From contig JAVSML010020427.1 in NCBI GenBank assembly GCA_038503035.1, positions 2,311 to 66,310 of the forward strand: 64,000 nucleotides of DNA, written 5' to 3'. Source of the DNA: Crocodylus rhombifer (taxonomy: Eukaryota; Chordata; Crocodylia; Crocodylidae). The position numbers and the translations under genes are program-made. Shown in pieces: positions 47,446-58,810 of the stretch. The first letter of the stretch is position 1, and the number at the start of each line of letters is the position of its first letter. The notes under the pieces were generated by a model. That model searched no databases. It was not told the DNA's origin and saw nothing but the letters and a program-made list of their open reading frames with translations.

Positions 47446-48192
47446 AAAGCCTGAGGATAAACCAATTCAGGCTGTCTAAACTACACAAGTTAAATTGAAA
47501 CAGAAGTGAACAGACATTACTTTGATTCAGGAAATGCAGCTACATGCCTGCAGTGGCTCAGGCCAGAAGCCAGGGGGCACAATGCATGGCTCTCTGCTGT
47601 GTATTCACTTCCTCTTCCTGCTGCTCACCAGGTCTCTGGAATTTGCAGTCCAGAATTAAAGCAGAGGATTCTGCAGGGTTGTTCATCACTTCCTCTTCCT
47701 GTTTCCAGGTTCCTGTGAGATTTGTAGTCTACAGTTGCAGCCAGCAGTAAGTTTGAGCAGGGGAAGGGGTGTTTAACCCATTTCCCTGACCCCAGACCTA
47801 AGCCAGGGTTTGCTTAGGGGGGGCTACATCCCCAGCCAATTTTGCCCTCTCCCCACCTCCTTGTCAGCCGGCCCTCACTGCTCCAACTAGAGAGCAAGGG
47901 GTAGGGCCAGCCCTACTCTCTGAAGCAGACAGCCCAGCCCAGAGCTGAAAAGCATACTGGGATGCTGAGGGACTCTAATCAACTTGAACCAGGAAGGAGT
48001 CTGAGACAGAAGTTTCATAAACTGGTTTGACCCAGATCAATTATGTCTGATACTACATTCAACCAGGTTTATCTTAAACCATTTTTATGTGCTCTTAAAC
48101 TGGTTTATGTGCACTGAGCTTCTGTTCTGTTACAGGTTAAACCAGTTTTTGATCACTTAAACCAAGTTTATGTGTAACTTCTGCTCCTAGCC
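47426..48192 (+). mobile_element. DNA transposon family A, shorter subtype
   Basis: It starts GGCTAGGCACAGACAGTCAA and ends AACTTCTGCTCCTAGCC. It has the family's ACTACATTCAACCAGGTTTA block near 48051. The middle differs from the 44635 copy (CTTCCTCTTCCTGCTGCTCA). It is non-coding. Confidence 0.7.
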
Positions 48193-48319
48193 ATAAAGTA
48201 CAGCTCCAGCTGTTCCTGCCTCTTGCCTGTATTCCTCTACCACAGGCAGGATGTCTTTCCCAATGTTATGGGAAGCTATCAAATACAGATTTCTTTGATT
48301 CCAGCCACTGCTTTCTCTT

Positions 48320-48942
48320 CATAGATTCATAGACGTTAGGGCTGGAAGGGACCTCGAAGATCATCAAGTCCAGCCCCCTGCCCCAGGGGCAGGAAGTCAA
48401 CTAGGGTCAAAAGACCCCAGCAAGATAAGCATCCAAGCGTTTCTTGAATAAGTCCAGAGTAGGTGCCTGCACCTTCCAGGTCTTGAGGGCTCGGACAGTA
48501 AAGGAATTTTTTCTTATGTCCAGCCTAAAACGGTCTTGTAGGAGTTTATGACCGTTTGTTTTTGTTTTTCCTTGGGGCGCTCTGGTGAACAGACATTCTC
48601 CCAGATCCTGATGAACACCCCTTGTGTACTTATAGGTAGCCACCAGGTCCCCCCTGAGCCTGCACTTTTCCAGACTGAAGAGTCCCATGGTTCTTAGCCT
48701 CTCTTCCTAAAGCCTTCTTTACAGCCTTCATAAAGACTGTCTGTGCCCTGTTCCTGACAGGAGCTGTAGTGCAGAGGCAGTGGTAGAAAAGGCAGGACTG
48801 TGAAATCTCAAGATAATAAATGTGCTTTCTGATCGTGCACGTGGCTCTCCTCTGCACTCTATCCAGCTTCTCGACATCCTCCTTGAATTATGGAGCCCAG
48901 AATTGGATGCAGTACTCTAGCTGCAGCCTCACCAAGACCTCT
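48320..48942 (-). mobile_element. CR1 LINE 3' fragment, minus strand, interrupted
   Basis: The 3' end is at the left (ATAGATTCATAGACGTTAGG then GCTGGAAGGGACC). The minus-strand frame 48407-48688 carries the CR1 C-terminal region (L-R-G-D-L-V-A-T-Y-K, F-R-L-D-I-R-K-N-S-F-T-V-R-A, D-A-Y-L-A-G). Bases 48711-48830 are foreign. CR1 resumes at 48831 with GATCGTGCACGTGGCTCTCC and fades near 48942. Confidence 0.88.
48711..48830 (-). repeat. Inverted copy of 47337-47445 inserted in CR1
   Basis: Read on the minus strand, this segment repeats the upstream sequence from GCACATTTATTATC to CTGTCAGGAACA. An 11-bp gap follows, then GGCACAGACAGTC. It replaces a short piece of the CR1. The remaining 48711-48732 (AGCCTTCTTTACAGCC...) has no source that I can see. 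Confidence 0.85.
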
Positions 48943-49939
48943 CTTACCTTTGCTCCCTCACTAGAGGCACTATGTCATTTCCAGGAAAGGACCCATAAGA
49001 CCCAGGTTACTTCTTCAGGTATTTGCAGTATAAATCTGTTGCAAAGATGTAAATGTGCAAATGGACATAGAACTCACTCCACCTATTAGGTACCTCAGAG
49101 GACTTAAGTGTTCATATGCAATCCTGTTTCATTCTGCTTGTATCCCATAAAATGATGAGTGGGTCCTCTTCCACCTCACTGCATTTTTTTTGTAATTTAA
49201 TCTTAAGGCTAAAATTACAACCTATAACAAGAATAGATGCATTATTGGATTTTCAGGGTCTTGAACACAGTGGGATAGGATCACACCTAAGTCCCCTTAG
49301 GTCCTTAATAGGTAGAGGAAGGTCTGACTCTTGTTTTCTCTCTGGAAAACTTTGGACAGCCAGAGGGCCTCAACCAGTTCTCAAGATTTGGTGGTAGTGG
49401 GGGAGGGTTTCCCTCCATTTTTTTCTTACTACTTCTGGCTAAAAGTTACTAAGGACTGTGAAAAACTGGTTTTTCAGTTGGTATTAGTAGCAGGACAAAC
49501 CAGAACTTTGCAAAAAAAAATTGGTCCAATCCAAACCAGAAGGAACATTTTTTTTCAGTTTTTCTCATGAAACCTTTTTTTTTTTTAATTTTGTTTGCAT
49601 TTGGGACATTTTTAAACAAAAGCAAGGAATGAAGTTCCAATATTATTGTTTAACTAGCACCCAGAGATTGAAGCTTAGAAATGACATAAAAATAAATATT
49701 AAAGAACAGCTGTGGAGCCAAACTCTTCCAGAGAAGAGAGATTCACGTCCTTTTTAACAAAATGGGAGTAGTTGCCTGGCAGTTTAATAAGTTATGGAGG
49801 AATGGAGCTGGAGAAAAAAATTATCGTGTTACATAGTCATTTTCTCTTTCTAGTGCATACGAAGTGGAGTAGCATCAACTGCTCAACAGTATTTGTCTCT
49901 CAAATAGAGAGATTGATCTTACTGCTATCCTATAATATT
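48943..49939 (+). other. Intron sequence, nothing recognised
   Basis: No gene. Poly-A and poly-T runs lie at about 49512-49520 and 49576-49587. Confidence 0.45.
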
Positions 49940-50075
49940 CTATAGCTTGGTGATTAGGAAGGTTTCCTTAGAATAGGAGATGAGGGTTCAAATCCCCAAA
50001 GGCAAAGGAAGGGAACTTACCTGGGCTTTGTGCATCCTGGGTGAGAGCCCACAATTCTTAATGAAAGCAGGCTCC
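49940..50075 (+). repeat. tRNA-derived SINE fragment
   Basis: TATAGCTTGGTGATTAGGAA gives an A-box-like head, and GGTTCAAATCC at 49985-49995 matches a pol III B-box. The spacing fits a tRNA-like head. The body after it is degraded. Confidence 0.5.
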
Positions 50076-53044
50076 ACCTCTCCCGCAGTTGTATGAGCAA
50101 TAGTGTTTATTGGAGAGGGAAAAAAATAAATCAACACAAGGATCCATTTTGTTATTCAAATCCTCGAAATGGCAGGCTTTGCTGGAAATGGGCATGACAG
50201 GGTAAATGCCATGCCCTGGAAGTTCATTCAGAGGAACTACACAAATTGGGACAGTGCAATAGTGAAGTGTGCCTGTACTAGTTCCTGTGCTTCCAGAGCT
50301 ACCTTTTACACATCTTAGAAAGTGTGAAGTGATCTTTCTTCAGCTCTTCATGCAGGAAGATTCCCTTTGCTTTTTAAAGAAATATAATGTAAGAGCCATA
50401 AGGGTAACATGTGAGCTACAATGTAAAGTTTTTTCTTTATGAATCCTGTTGAATCCTTATGATCCTGTTTTTTTGCTTTGAGCTTCCTATCAGTTCACAT
50501 ATAAAATTGTACGTCCCATAGTCCAGAACCTCAGCTCCTATAAGTTAACATGGCTTCCTTGAAATCCCTTGGACTTACTGTAGCTGAGAAACTGGCTCAA
50601 ACCTTATACAGATTTTAGTAAGACAAGAGATGATATTTTCAATTCTACTCCGACTTAGAGTGGTGTAAAGAGGACCTCAAAGTTCTGTATTTAGTCAGGT
50701 GATAATTCCTCTGCTGCAGTCTATACAGAAGACAAAAAACTGCCCCCAAATACTATTGGCAAATCTAGGTATATGACAAGCAATGGTGAGGGTTGAAAGG
50801 TCATATCCAAGGTGGAACTGCAATCATGCAGTGCTGTGAGCTACATTTTGGTGATGCTGTCAAACTTACATAGAGCCCTGGGGCTGTTCTAAATCACTCT
50901 GCATCCAGAAAAGTGTGTATATTTTACACTCTCCTTTTTGGAAAAAATAATTCTACTATAAAATGTCACTCTTTAGAGGGAAGTAAGGGGTGAAATCCTG
51001 GCTACATCCAAGTCAGGGTAAAAATCCCATTGATTTCAATGGGACTCAGATTCTGCCTTATGTATAGGAGGTCTAAGCCCAGCAATATCTTACATACATT
51101 TTAAAAAGGGCCAGATGCTTGATCTGGAACTATGACTATATCTACACGGGACGTGCGATTATCTTAAACTTCTGCTAAAAGCCCTTCCCAGTCTCTCCTG
51201 ATCCAACCATGCACATGCTTTCTGCAGCGTGCCTGGGGATGCTTCCAAGTTCTCAGTGTGGCACATGGCCCTGAGAGCAGTGGTGGGCATACTCAGCACT
51301 GCTAATGGCAACCACGCTATATTTTTAGCCTGCAGCACTTGTGCAGTGGTAGAAACAGGGTGGGACTTGTTCTTGGTAGTGGTTTTGTGGTCTTCTCAGA
51401 GAGGTGCTTTAATCTGGGCTTTAATTTTGGTTCTTGTATTCTTGGGCAAATGGATTTCTAACCTGTCCATTATACAACAGTGAATTGATGCTTGCAGGAC
51501 TCTTTAAACATGAAAAGCATTATGTAAAAGCTAAGGATTTTTTGATTGTTTATTAAAAGTGGTTTAGTCATTTACAATTATCATTAATGTAGGGTAACTG
51601 TTGTCGTGCTCTATTAAAACTAGTTTAGTACGCAATGTATCTCTTAAAGTTAATTGTTTTATCAGCATTTCTCCACTGTTTTTTGTTGGTAACCCCTTAC
51701 TCATAATCAAAAACATTTCTGATCTTCCAGGTACACTAAAAGAGTAAAAATGACTCAGTGAAAAGCCTATTTAACGTATGTGCTTGTAGATGTGACTGTG
51801 AAAACATTAACGGAGAATGATTGACTGTGAAGGGGAAACACGTTCAGGGAGTTGGGGAATAAGATTTTCTTTGGTTAGACTATAAAAAAAAAAATGTCTA
51901 TGCCTATTACTCTCCCTCCCCACAGGAAGAAGGAATATCAGTGTATCAATATGAGACCTGATTCTTTTCCAGAAAAAGCCATGGGCAGAATTCCAACTGA
52001 AGTTAATGGGAGCATAACTGCTCCATAGTTTGGAAGCCATACCAGACTCTTAGCTCTTTTCAGCCCTTGGGTATTATAAGCAATATAGTTTTGATTTCTG
52101 TAATATATCTTTTTTAAATAGAACATGATTAAATATGCAATTTTCCCACCTCCTTTCTGACACTGAAAAACCGAGATCATATTTTGTAATGCAATTTCAA
52201 CACTTTAGAAGAACATAGGAATTGTCTAGAAAATCAAAACAGCTGTCAACACTTTGCTGTCTACAGGATGCTAAATGCTAGTTAGACTATAATTTCTTGC
52301 TAATTAACTGATCTAAAATAGAACCCTTTGTAGCTAGTCCATCAATGATTGCCCAAGGTTGGCATTGCCCATTTCTCCCTTTTAACTTTAGTATAAACTT
52401 GCAGAAAATAACTTTCATGTCCCATTTGATTTACATTTCTGTTTTATGCCTAACATTAATTACTATGCCTAAACAGATCTTCTCATTTATGTAGCGTGGC
52501 CTGCCTACAGAGATATGTTTCTTCAATATGGAAGCAACGATTTAAGCACTGAGTGACTTGATTACTACAATTCTTTTCATTCTGTTCTTCAGGTTGTAAT
52601 TAGGAGATTAAAATGTAATCAAATGCTACTCTTAGACTCCACCATTTTCCAAATTTAGTGGTCACATTTTCCAGTTTATTTATTTAGTTTCCTGTATAAT
52701 ATCACAGATACATATACTTTAAGCCTTGAAAGATCCATTGCAATAACTTGATCTAAGTCTATGCAAAACATAGACCGTAGCATCTTATCCATCAATTTCT
52801 GTACCAAGACCAGTAAATTTTGATTGATCTGAGATGTCGTATTAAAGTAAAATCCTTGTTTCTTCTCAAATGACTGCATGGATTTTATGCAGCACTGAGA
52901 TGGCAGCAACAAATAGATACATCACCTGCTGCATTAAACTCAATATTTTGCCTGGGATTTATCCTGTGGCAGTGTCTCAGGTCATGTTGATGCTGCTTTC
53001 ATGTCACTTAAAGAGCACCACTAGGAAACCTCCCTGCATTCCCA
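50076..53044 (+). other. Intron sequence with ancient repeat remnants
   Basis: No gene. CCCATTGATTTCAATGGGAC near 51027-51046 resembles a common old amniote repeat. A possible MITE start (TATATCTACACGGGACGTGC, 51138-51157) lacks a clear partner. A-rich run near 51884-51893. Confidence 0.4.
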
Positions 53045-53047
53045 CTC

Positions 53048-53275
53048 AGTGGGCACATCTACACAGACGCTAAGGCACAGTAGCAATGGCCTACTTCACC
53101 ATAGCTCATTGCTACCGCACAGTAGTGTTGCCGGGCACTAACTGTGTGGCAGCAATACTGCACAGTAGAAACAAGCTACTGCCCAGTAGTATCAGGAAAA
53201 AACCTGTTAAGCCAGTTAAGCAAGTACTAAATTACTATGCAATAACTACTGTGCAGTCCACCACACATGTAGACA
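53048..53275. mobile_element. MITE with GGGCACATCTACA-type termini
   Basis: The left end TGGGCACATCTACACAGACG pairs with the inverted right end GGCTGTGTCTACATGTGTGG. CACAGTAG words recur inverted inside. The 53086-53490 open frame runs across the right terminus and is not a gene. Confidence 0.55.
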
Positions 53276-53991
53276 CAGCCTGTGTCTGCCATATTCCAAA
53301 TATGAGACAATGTAACCATCTTTTAACAGTGACTGAAGCATACAGAACCATTCTTAGGCCTTTATCTTGGGTAGACTTTTGGCAGAAGCTTGGAACTACT
53401 GTAAACAATTTGACAAACAATTATTTAAAGTGCATGCATAGGGCATGCTTCATAGCATGGAAGCAATGTAGACAAGCTCTCATTTTATAGTTTTTACATA
53501 TTTCATATACAGGTTTCCCTCACTTTATGTGGGTCCTATATGTACAAATTCACTCTTATGTGATGACCCTTTTTATACCAAAAATTTGTTATATGGGAGG
53601 TAAATTCACTCTTATGCAATCAGTGTGGTGGAAGCCTGCTGCTCAGGGAAGCTGCTGCCCATGCTTCTGGAGCTGCAGCTGCCCCAGGAGCGGCGCAACA
53701 CCACGTGCTGGCCAGGCAGTGGGCGTAGCACAGCCCAGCAGTGCTGCTCCTGGGGCAGCTGCACCTGGGCGCAAAGTACAGCATATGGTGGCAACTGCCT
53801 GTCTGCTGTTGGTGAGTACCAAAATTGTCTTGTAAAAGTCATAGAAATGGGTCTGGAGGTCAGTACAGTCAAGGACTTGGAACATATCCCTATTTGTTAC
53901 ATTGTAAAGTGGGTTCCCTTTATGCAAATTTCAGTTATGCACCATTGTCCAGGAACACATTTACAATATAAAGCAAGGGAAACCTGTATAT
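53276..53991 (+). other. Intron sequence, one GC-rich patch
   Basis: A GC-rich patch at 53625-53800 creates overlapping frames on both strands, none with recognisable protein. No other feature is seen. Confidence 0.4.
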
Positions 53992-54090
53992 ACACGTATA
54001 CTATATGTGTGTATACATACATACACACACACGCGCATCACTCACACACATATATATACACACATACATACACATATACACATTCGTATG
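53985..54090. repeat. Compound AC/AT microsatellite
   Basis: Alternating CA, TA and CATA units (ACATACATACACACACACGC, CACACATATATATACACACA). The array is interrupted and so probably old. Confidence 0.8.
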
Positions 54091-55103
54091 TATAACTGCA
54101 GATAAAGGACAAAAATGTAGCCAATCTCTACAGTAGACAAGAGTATAGTAATGAGATACAATTCATTACTGGTGGTGTAAATCAACCTACCCCTATTACC
54201 TTCAGCTGAGCAATACCAATTTGAAAACTACAAAAATATACAAGGTTGGAAAACCACTTAAGACTGTTACTAGCTGCTGTGTAGAAAGGATAAAAAGAAT
54301 TTTCTCTTCTCTCCTTTGCCATTAATAGCCAGGTTAAAGGCAAGGATTATATAGGTTAGCACTGCTGGTCAAATGAAAAAAGATTAGGGAGGAAACCTCA
54401 CCTTCCCCTTGCACTAAGACAAGTGAAGTTGGCTGATGAGAGAGAGGAGTAGACCATGCAGTGACTGTATGTTTCAGCTTGCTTTTTAGAGCTGTATGTG
54501 TGAGTTTTCACTGGGATGAGCACTGGGCTCTCAAATAAGGTATGATAGAAGACATAACAGAATATTTGCACCAAAAGAATCCATCAAAAGAACACAAGCA
54601 CATGATTAATTATAGCCTTGTTCTCTTAAGGACTGCAAAAATGTGGCAGCAGGAGGCAACTATTAATAATATATTAGATATGTGAAAAATATCCACTTAT
54701 AGCCTTGATTTCAAAACCATTTTTCCATAGCATTAATAGGGCATGTCAAGGGGAAGGGTTTAAATCTGGATTAAGCCACCAAGTGAAATGAATACAAACT
54801 ACTGAAAAACAATGACCCTGCCATCAGGAAGAACCAACTTAGTTTGGATTGTTAAACCACATTTCACAATAAGCCTATTATAAAACAAGATAAGGTCCTG
54901 GTAGAAGTGATGTGGGGGAAAGTAAGTGTCTCCTAAACTATATCAGCACACAAATGCTAGTGTGAAGGTATTATTCTTCTCCCCACTGCCCCATACTACA
55001 GCAGGAAGTGGAAGTAGGAAGTAAGAAGGGATGGATGGGTGGAAAAGAGAGAGGAAGAAATAGAGAAAAGAAACTCTGGCAAAAGATGGGAATTTTTGAT
55101 CAG
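54091..55103 (+). other. Intron sequence, nothing recognised
   Basis: No gene or named repeat is seen. Confidence 0.45.
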
Positions 55104-55222
55104 ATGCATAACTAGGGTGGCCATCATAGATTTCATAGATTTCATAGACATTAGGGCTGGAAGGGACCTCGGGAGATCATCGAGTCCAGCCCCCTGCCCA
55201 AAGGGCAGGAAGTCCGCTGGAG

Positions 55223-56362
55223 TCATAGGATCCCAGCAAGATAAGCATCCAATTTACTCTTGAAGGTGTTCAATGTAGGTGCTTGAACCACCTCCAATGG
55301 CAGACTGTTCCAGACCTTGGGGGCTCGGACAGTAAAGAAATTCTTCCTTATGTCCAGCCTGAAACGGTCTTGCAGGAGTTTGTGACCGTTCGACCTCGTC
55401 ATCCCTTGGGGCGCTCTGGTGAACAGATGTTCCGCCAGATCCTGGTGGTCACCCCTGATAAACTTGTAGGTGGCCATCAGATCACCCCTGAGCCTGCGCT
55501 TTTCCAGGCTAAAGAGTCCCGTGGCTCTCAGCCTGTCATTGTAAGATCTGTTTTCCTGACCTCTGATCATGCGCGTGGCTCTCCTCTGGACTCTCTCAAG
55601 CTTCTCCACATCCTTTTTGAATTGTGGAGCCCAAAACTGGATGCAGTACTCCAGCTGCGGCCTCACCAAGGCCGAGTACAAGGGGAGAATGACGTCCCGG
55701 GATTTGCTCGAGAAGCATCTATGGATGCACACCAGCATTTTGGTCGCTTTACTAGCCGCAGCATCGCATTGCAGGCTCATGTTCATCTTGTGGTCAATGA
55801 TGACCCCCAAGTCTTTTTCTTCTGTAGTGCTAACCAACGTAGCACTGCCAAGCCTATAAGGGTGCTGCAGGTGTTTCCTCCCAAGGTGGAGAACCTTGCA
55901 TTTTTCAGTGTTAAACACCATGAGGTTCTCGTCTGCCCATTTGCTGAGCTTGTCCAGGTCAGCCTGGATCACCCGCCTATCTTCTGGCATGGATGCTTTG
56001 CCCCAAAGTTTGGTCTCATCAGCGAACTTGGCCAGTCCACTCCTAACTCCAATGTCCACATCATTAATGAAGATGTTGAACAGTATGGGTCCCAGGACAG
56101 AGCCTTGCGGGACCCCACTGGTTACAGGGCACCATGATGATTGACTGCCATCAATCACAACCCTCTGGGTCCGACCACGAAGCCAATTTCCCAGCCAGCG
56201 GATCGTGGTGGAGCCAAAGCCACAACTGGGCAGTTTGGCCAAGAGGTGATCATGGGATACCAGATCAAAAGCTTTTTTGAAGTCAAGATATATGACATCA
56301 ATCTCTTCTCCCTTGTCCAGGTGATAGGTCACCTGGTCATAGAAGGAAATGAGATTGGTCAA
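55223..56362 (-). pseudogene. CR1 RT palm/thumb and C-terminus, motif C altered to FADE
   Basis: The 379-codon frame holds RT motif A (Y-L-D-F-K-K-A-F-D-L-V), motif B (S-G-V-P-Q-G-S-V-L-G-P-I), the motif C position and the C-terminal CR1 block (F-R-L-D-I-R-K-N-F-F-T-V-R-A, D-A-Y-L-A-G-I-L). Motif C reads F-A-D-E: the second of the two usual aspartates is Glu, coded by GAG at 56015-56017 (minus strand). The first Met is internal; the true protein would continue from the upstream frame. The frame is lost by a 2-nt deletion near 56383/56384. Confidence 0.9.
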
Positions 56363-56369
56363 ACAAGAC

Positions 56370-57705
56370 CTACCCGCAACAAACGTGCTGGCTATCCCTT
56401 AGGATGTTAGCCTGGGCCAGTCCCTCAAGGATGGCCTCCTTAATAAACTTTTCTAAGATCTTCCCCAGGATAGAAGTCAGGCTAATGGGCCTGTAGTTAG
56501 CCGGATCCACTCTCCTCCCTTTCTTGAAGATCGGCAACACATTGGCCTTCTTCCAGTCTTCGGGCACTACACCAGAGCGCCAGGAGTTTTCAAAGACCCA
56601 TGCCAGGGGCTGGGCTATGATGCTCGCCAGCTCCTTGAGTACCCTGGGGTGCAGGTTGTCAGGGCCAGCTGACTTGAAGGTATCCAGCTTCTCAAGGTGT
56701 TCCTTCACGAGGTCAGCATTGATGGAGGGTAGGGGATCCCCCTCACCCAGATTTCCCTGTCCCATAGCAGGCATGGGCATCCCATGTGACTGATGAAAGA
56801 CTGACGCAAAGTACCTATTTAATAGGTTGGCTTTTTCCTGGGCGTCAGTTGTCAGTTGCCCCATCTGGTTTAGCAGGGGTCCAACATTGCCCTTGCTTTT
56901 CCTCCGGCTCCCCACATATCTGAAAAAGGACTTTTTGTTGTCCTTGATGCCTGAAGCTAGTTGGAGTTCAGTTGCAGCCTTGGCTTTCCTGGTTTGCTCC
57001 CTGCAGGACCGGACCAGCGCGGAGTAATCCTCCTTGGAGGTGAATCCCATCCTCCATCCTTTGTAGGCTTTCCTTTTTAGCCACAGTAGGTCCGCTAGGT
57101 CTCTGGAGAGCCAGGGGGGCTGCTGTGCCTTCTTGCTGCCTTTCCTCCATGTTGGAATAGATTTAGCTTGTGCACTGAGGATCGCTTCCTTGAGAAGCAA
57201 CCACTCTTCTTGAACTCCCCTCTCCCTGGGGTCATGGTCCCTGAGGGCCTGACCGACTAGCCTCTTGAGCTTGTCAAAGTCGGCTTTTCTGAAGTCAAGG
57301 ACTTGTGTGTTGCTGACTGACTTGCCAGCTTTACGGCGGATGGTGAAGGTGATCAGCTCGTGGTCGCTGTCACCCAACTTCCCATCAATCACTAGGTCGC
57401 CGATTAGGTCATCCCCCGTAGCCAGTACCAGGTCAAGCAGCGCTTTGCCTCTCGTTGGCCCATAGACCTCTTGGGTCAGGTAGAGGTCATCCACGCATGA
57501 GAGAAAGCTTTGCGCCCGCTCAGATTTAGCTGAGTGATCTTCCCACAAGATGTCCGGGTAATTGAAGTCACCCATGACAACCAAGGTCCTGGAGCAAGCG
57601 GCCTCAGTCAGTTCCCGGGCAAACTCCTGGTCAAGCTCGGGACTTTGAGTGGGAGGTCTGTAGTAGACTCCCACCGTTGTGTCCCCTGTGCCGAATTCCC
57701 CACGA
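56370..57705 (-). pseudogene. CR1 endonuclease C-terminal half and RT N-terminus
   Basis: This part of a 479-codon frame contains V-G-V-Y-Y-R-P-P-T-Q, V-M-G-D-F-N-Y-P-D-I-L-W-E-D, L-L-D-L-V-L-A and G-D-S-D-H-E-L-I (the conserved Asp-His of the endonuclease). It continues through the linker to F-K-K-G-R-R-V-D-P-A-N-Y-R-P-I and a premature stop after D-S-Q-H. The endonuclease lacks its N-terminal half, including the first catalytic residues. The open frame begins at 57809 inside MITE sequence, so its first 35 or so codons are not CR1. Confidence 0.9.
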
Positions 57706-57883
57706 ATAGAGGACAGTCCAGTTGTTCTCTGTCCTCCATTGATATGAAACCGAATACCTTTATGTCCTTTATTTCTTCTCTTCAAGAGAAAAAATAGTGT
57801 ACATACCATGGTATCATATCAATAGAGGACAGAGTAGCAGAAAACTGGAATGTCCTCTATGATGGCCACCCTATGTATAACTA

Positions 57884-58436
57884 GCCATTCTGGTACCCTG
57901 GGCAGAGATGCTGTTGACTGCCAGTGAATTCAGGGGGAGGAAGGTGAAGAGGGGTGAAAAGTGGTAGGAGAAGGGAAGGAGAGAATGCCAAGTGACAGAG
58001 CAGGGGTGCAGAGTACTGTGGGATGCTGGTGCCACCTCTAAATCACCATCCGGGCATGGAGCCTCTCTCAATCCACCATAGTTGATGATACTGTTTACAA
58101 TCACTGCTACTGGGCCAGGGTACAGTTTACCCCTTGTAAGCATTTAAATAGCATATTTGGGGGGGGCGGGGTTCCTCTTGTGGTAATTTTAAAAAGCCCA
58201 TCTAATTAGCTTTTAGGCCATTTAAAACTTAATATGATTTCTAAAACATGTATTTTTGTTAAAAATATTTTCTATATTTAATTTCAAATACGACCTGTGT
58301 ATTTTAAAGAATTTGGTGCTCAGTTTAGAATGTTCATGCACTTCCACCTCTGAAGAACACCAACGTAACCTCAGAAGGGGAAGGCAAGCCTAGGGTAAAC
58401 CCAGTCTGATCCAAAAGTTGAGGTCAGGTTCCTTTC
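57884..58436 (+). other. Intron sequence, nothing recognised
   Basis: No gene. A G run lies near 58159-58166. Confidence 0.45.
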
Positions 58437-58444
58437 CTGTACAC

Positions 58445-58748
58445 CAGTGGTCTCCAACCCCCCACACCCTCACCCAGCAGGTAAGTCTGTGGGGAGGGAA
58501 AGGGGAGGCAGATCGAGAAAAAATTATTTGGGGGCGCACCTCCCCAGTAGGTAAGTCCCACCCGGCCAGGGCCCCACTCAACTTGCTCCTGCAGCACTGT
58601 CTCTCGCCGCAGGGGCCTTGATCTAGATTGACCTGCTGGGCTGGGGCACATGCATGTGGGCACTCAGTCCCCCACTCCAGCGTCAGATTGACTCCAAGAG
58701 GCTCCAGGATGTACCAGTAGATTGAGATCCACTTGTTGGTGACCACTG
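58445..58748. mobile_element. hAT-like MITE with 8-bp target duplication
   Basis: The left end CAGTGGTCTCCAAC pairs with the inverted right end CAGTGGTCACCAAC. The flanks CTGTACAC (58437-58444) and CTGTAGAC (58749-58756) match at 7 of 8 positions, as expected for a hAT 8-bp duplication. It is 304 bp and non-coding. The open frames at 58390-58746 (minus) cross the termini and are not genes. Confidence 0.8.
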
Positions 58749-58810
58749 CTGTAGACCCAAGGCCAAAGTGGACTTTTACTTAGGAAATGAGCAAGAAGTC
58801 ACTTAGCAGT

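Larger units (their letters stand above)
55130..57705 (-). mobile_element. Young CR1 LINE, minus strand, nested in a MITE
   Basis: The 3' tail is at the left (ATTTCATAGATTTCATAGAC). The 5' end is truncated inside the endonuclease at about 57705. ATAG on both sides (55126-55129, 57706-57709) is a likely 4-bp target duplication. The coding region is open in two frames split by one short deletion, making this the best-preserved CR1 in the window. It lies antisense to the host gene. Confidence 0.93.
55114..57872. mobile_element. MITE (AGGGTGGCCATCATAG termini) split by a CR1 insertion
   Basis: The left end is AGGGTGGCCATCATAG (55114-55129). The inverted right end is AGGGTGGCCATCATAGAGGA, ending at 57872. 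Without the CR1 the element is about 180 bp with arms of about 60 bp. GGACAGTCCAGTTG ... CATTGATATGA (57710-57752) mirrors TCATATCAATAGAGGACAGA (57814-57833) and onward. The flanks ATGCATAACT (55104-55113) and ATGTATAACT (57873-57882) look like a 10-bp target duplication with one mismatch. A TA duplication is a less likely reading. Confidence 0.75.

Noticed and set aside
53086..53490. 134-codon plus-strand frame
   Set aside because: It starts inside one MITE, runs past its right terminus and has no recognisable domain.
53527..54095. Overlapping 86-156-codon frames
   Set aside because: They arise from a GC-rich patch and a CA/TA microsatellite; the protein ends are simple sequence.
55283..56137. 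284-codon plus-strand frame
   Set aside because: It is the antisense shadow of the CR1 RT frame on the minus strand.
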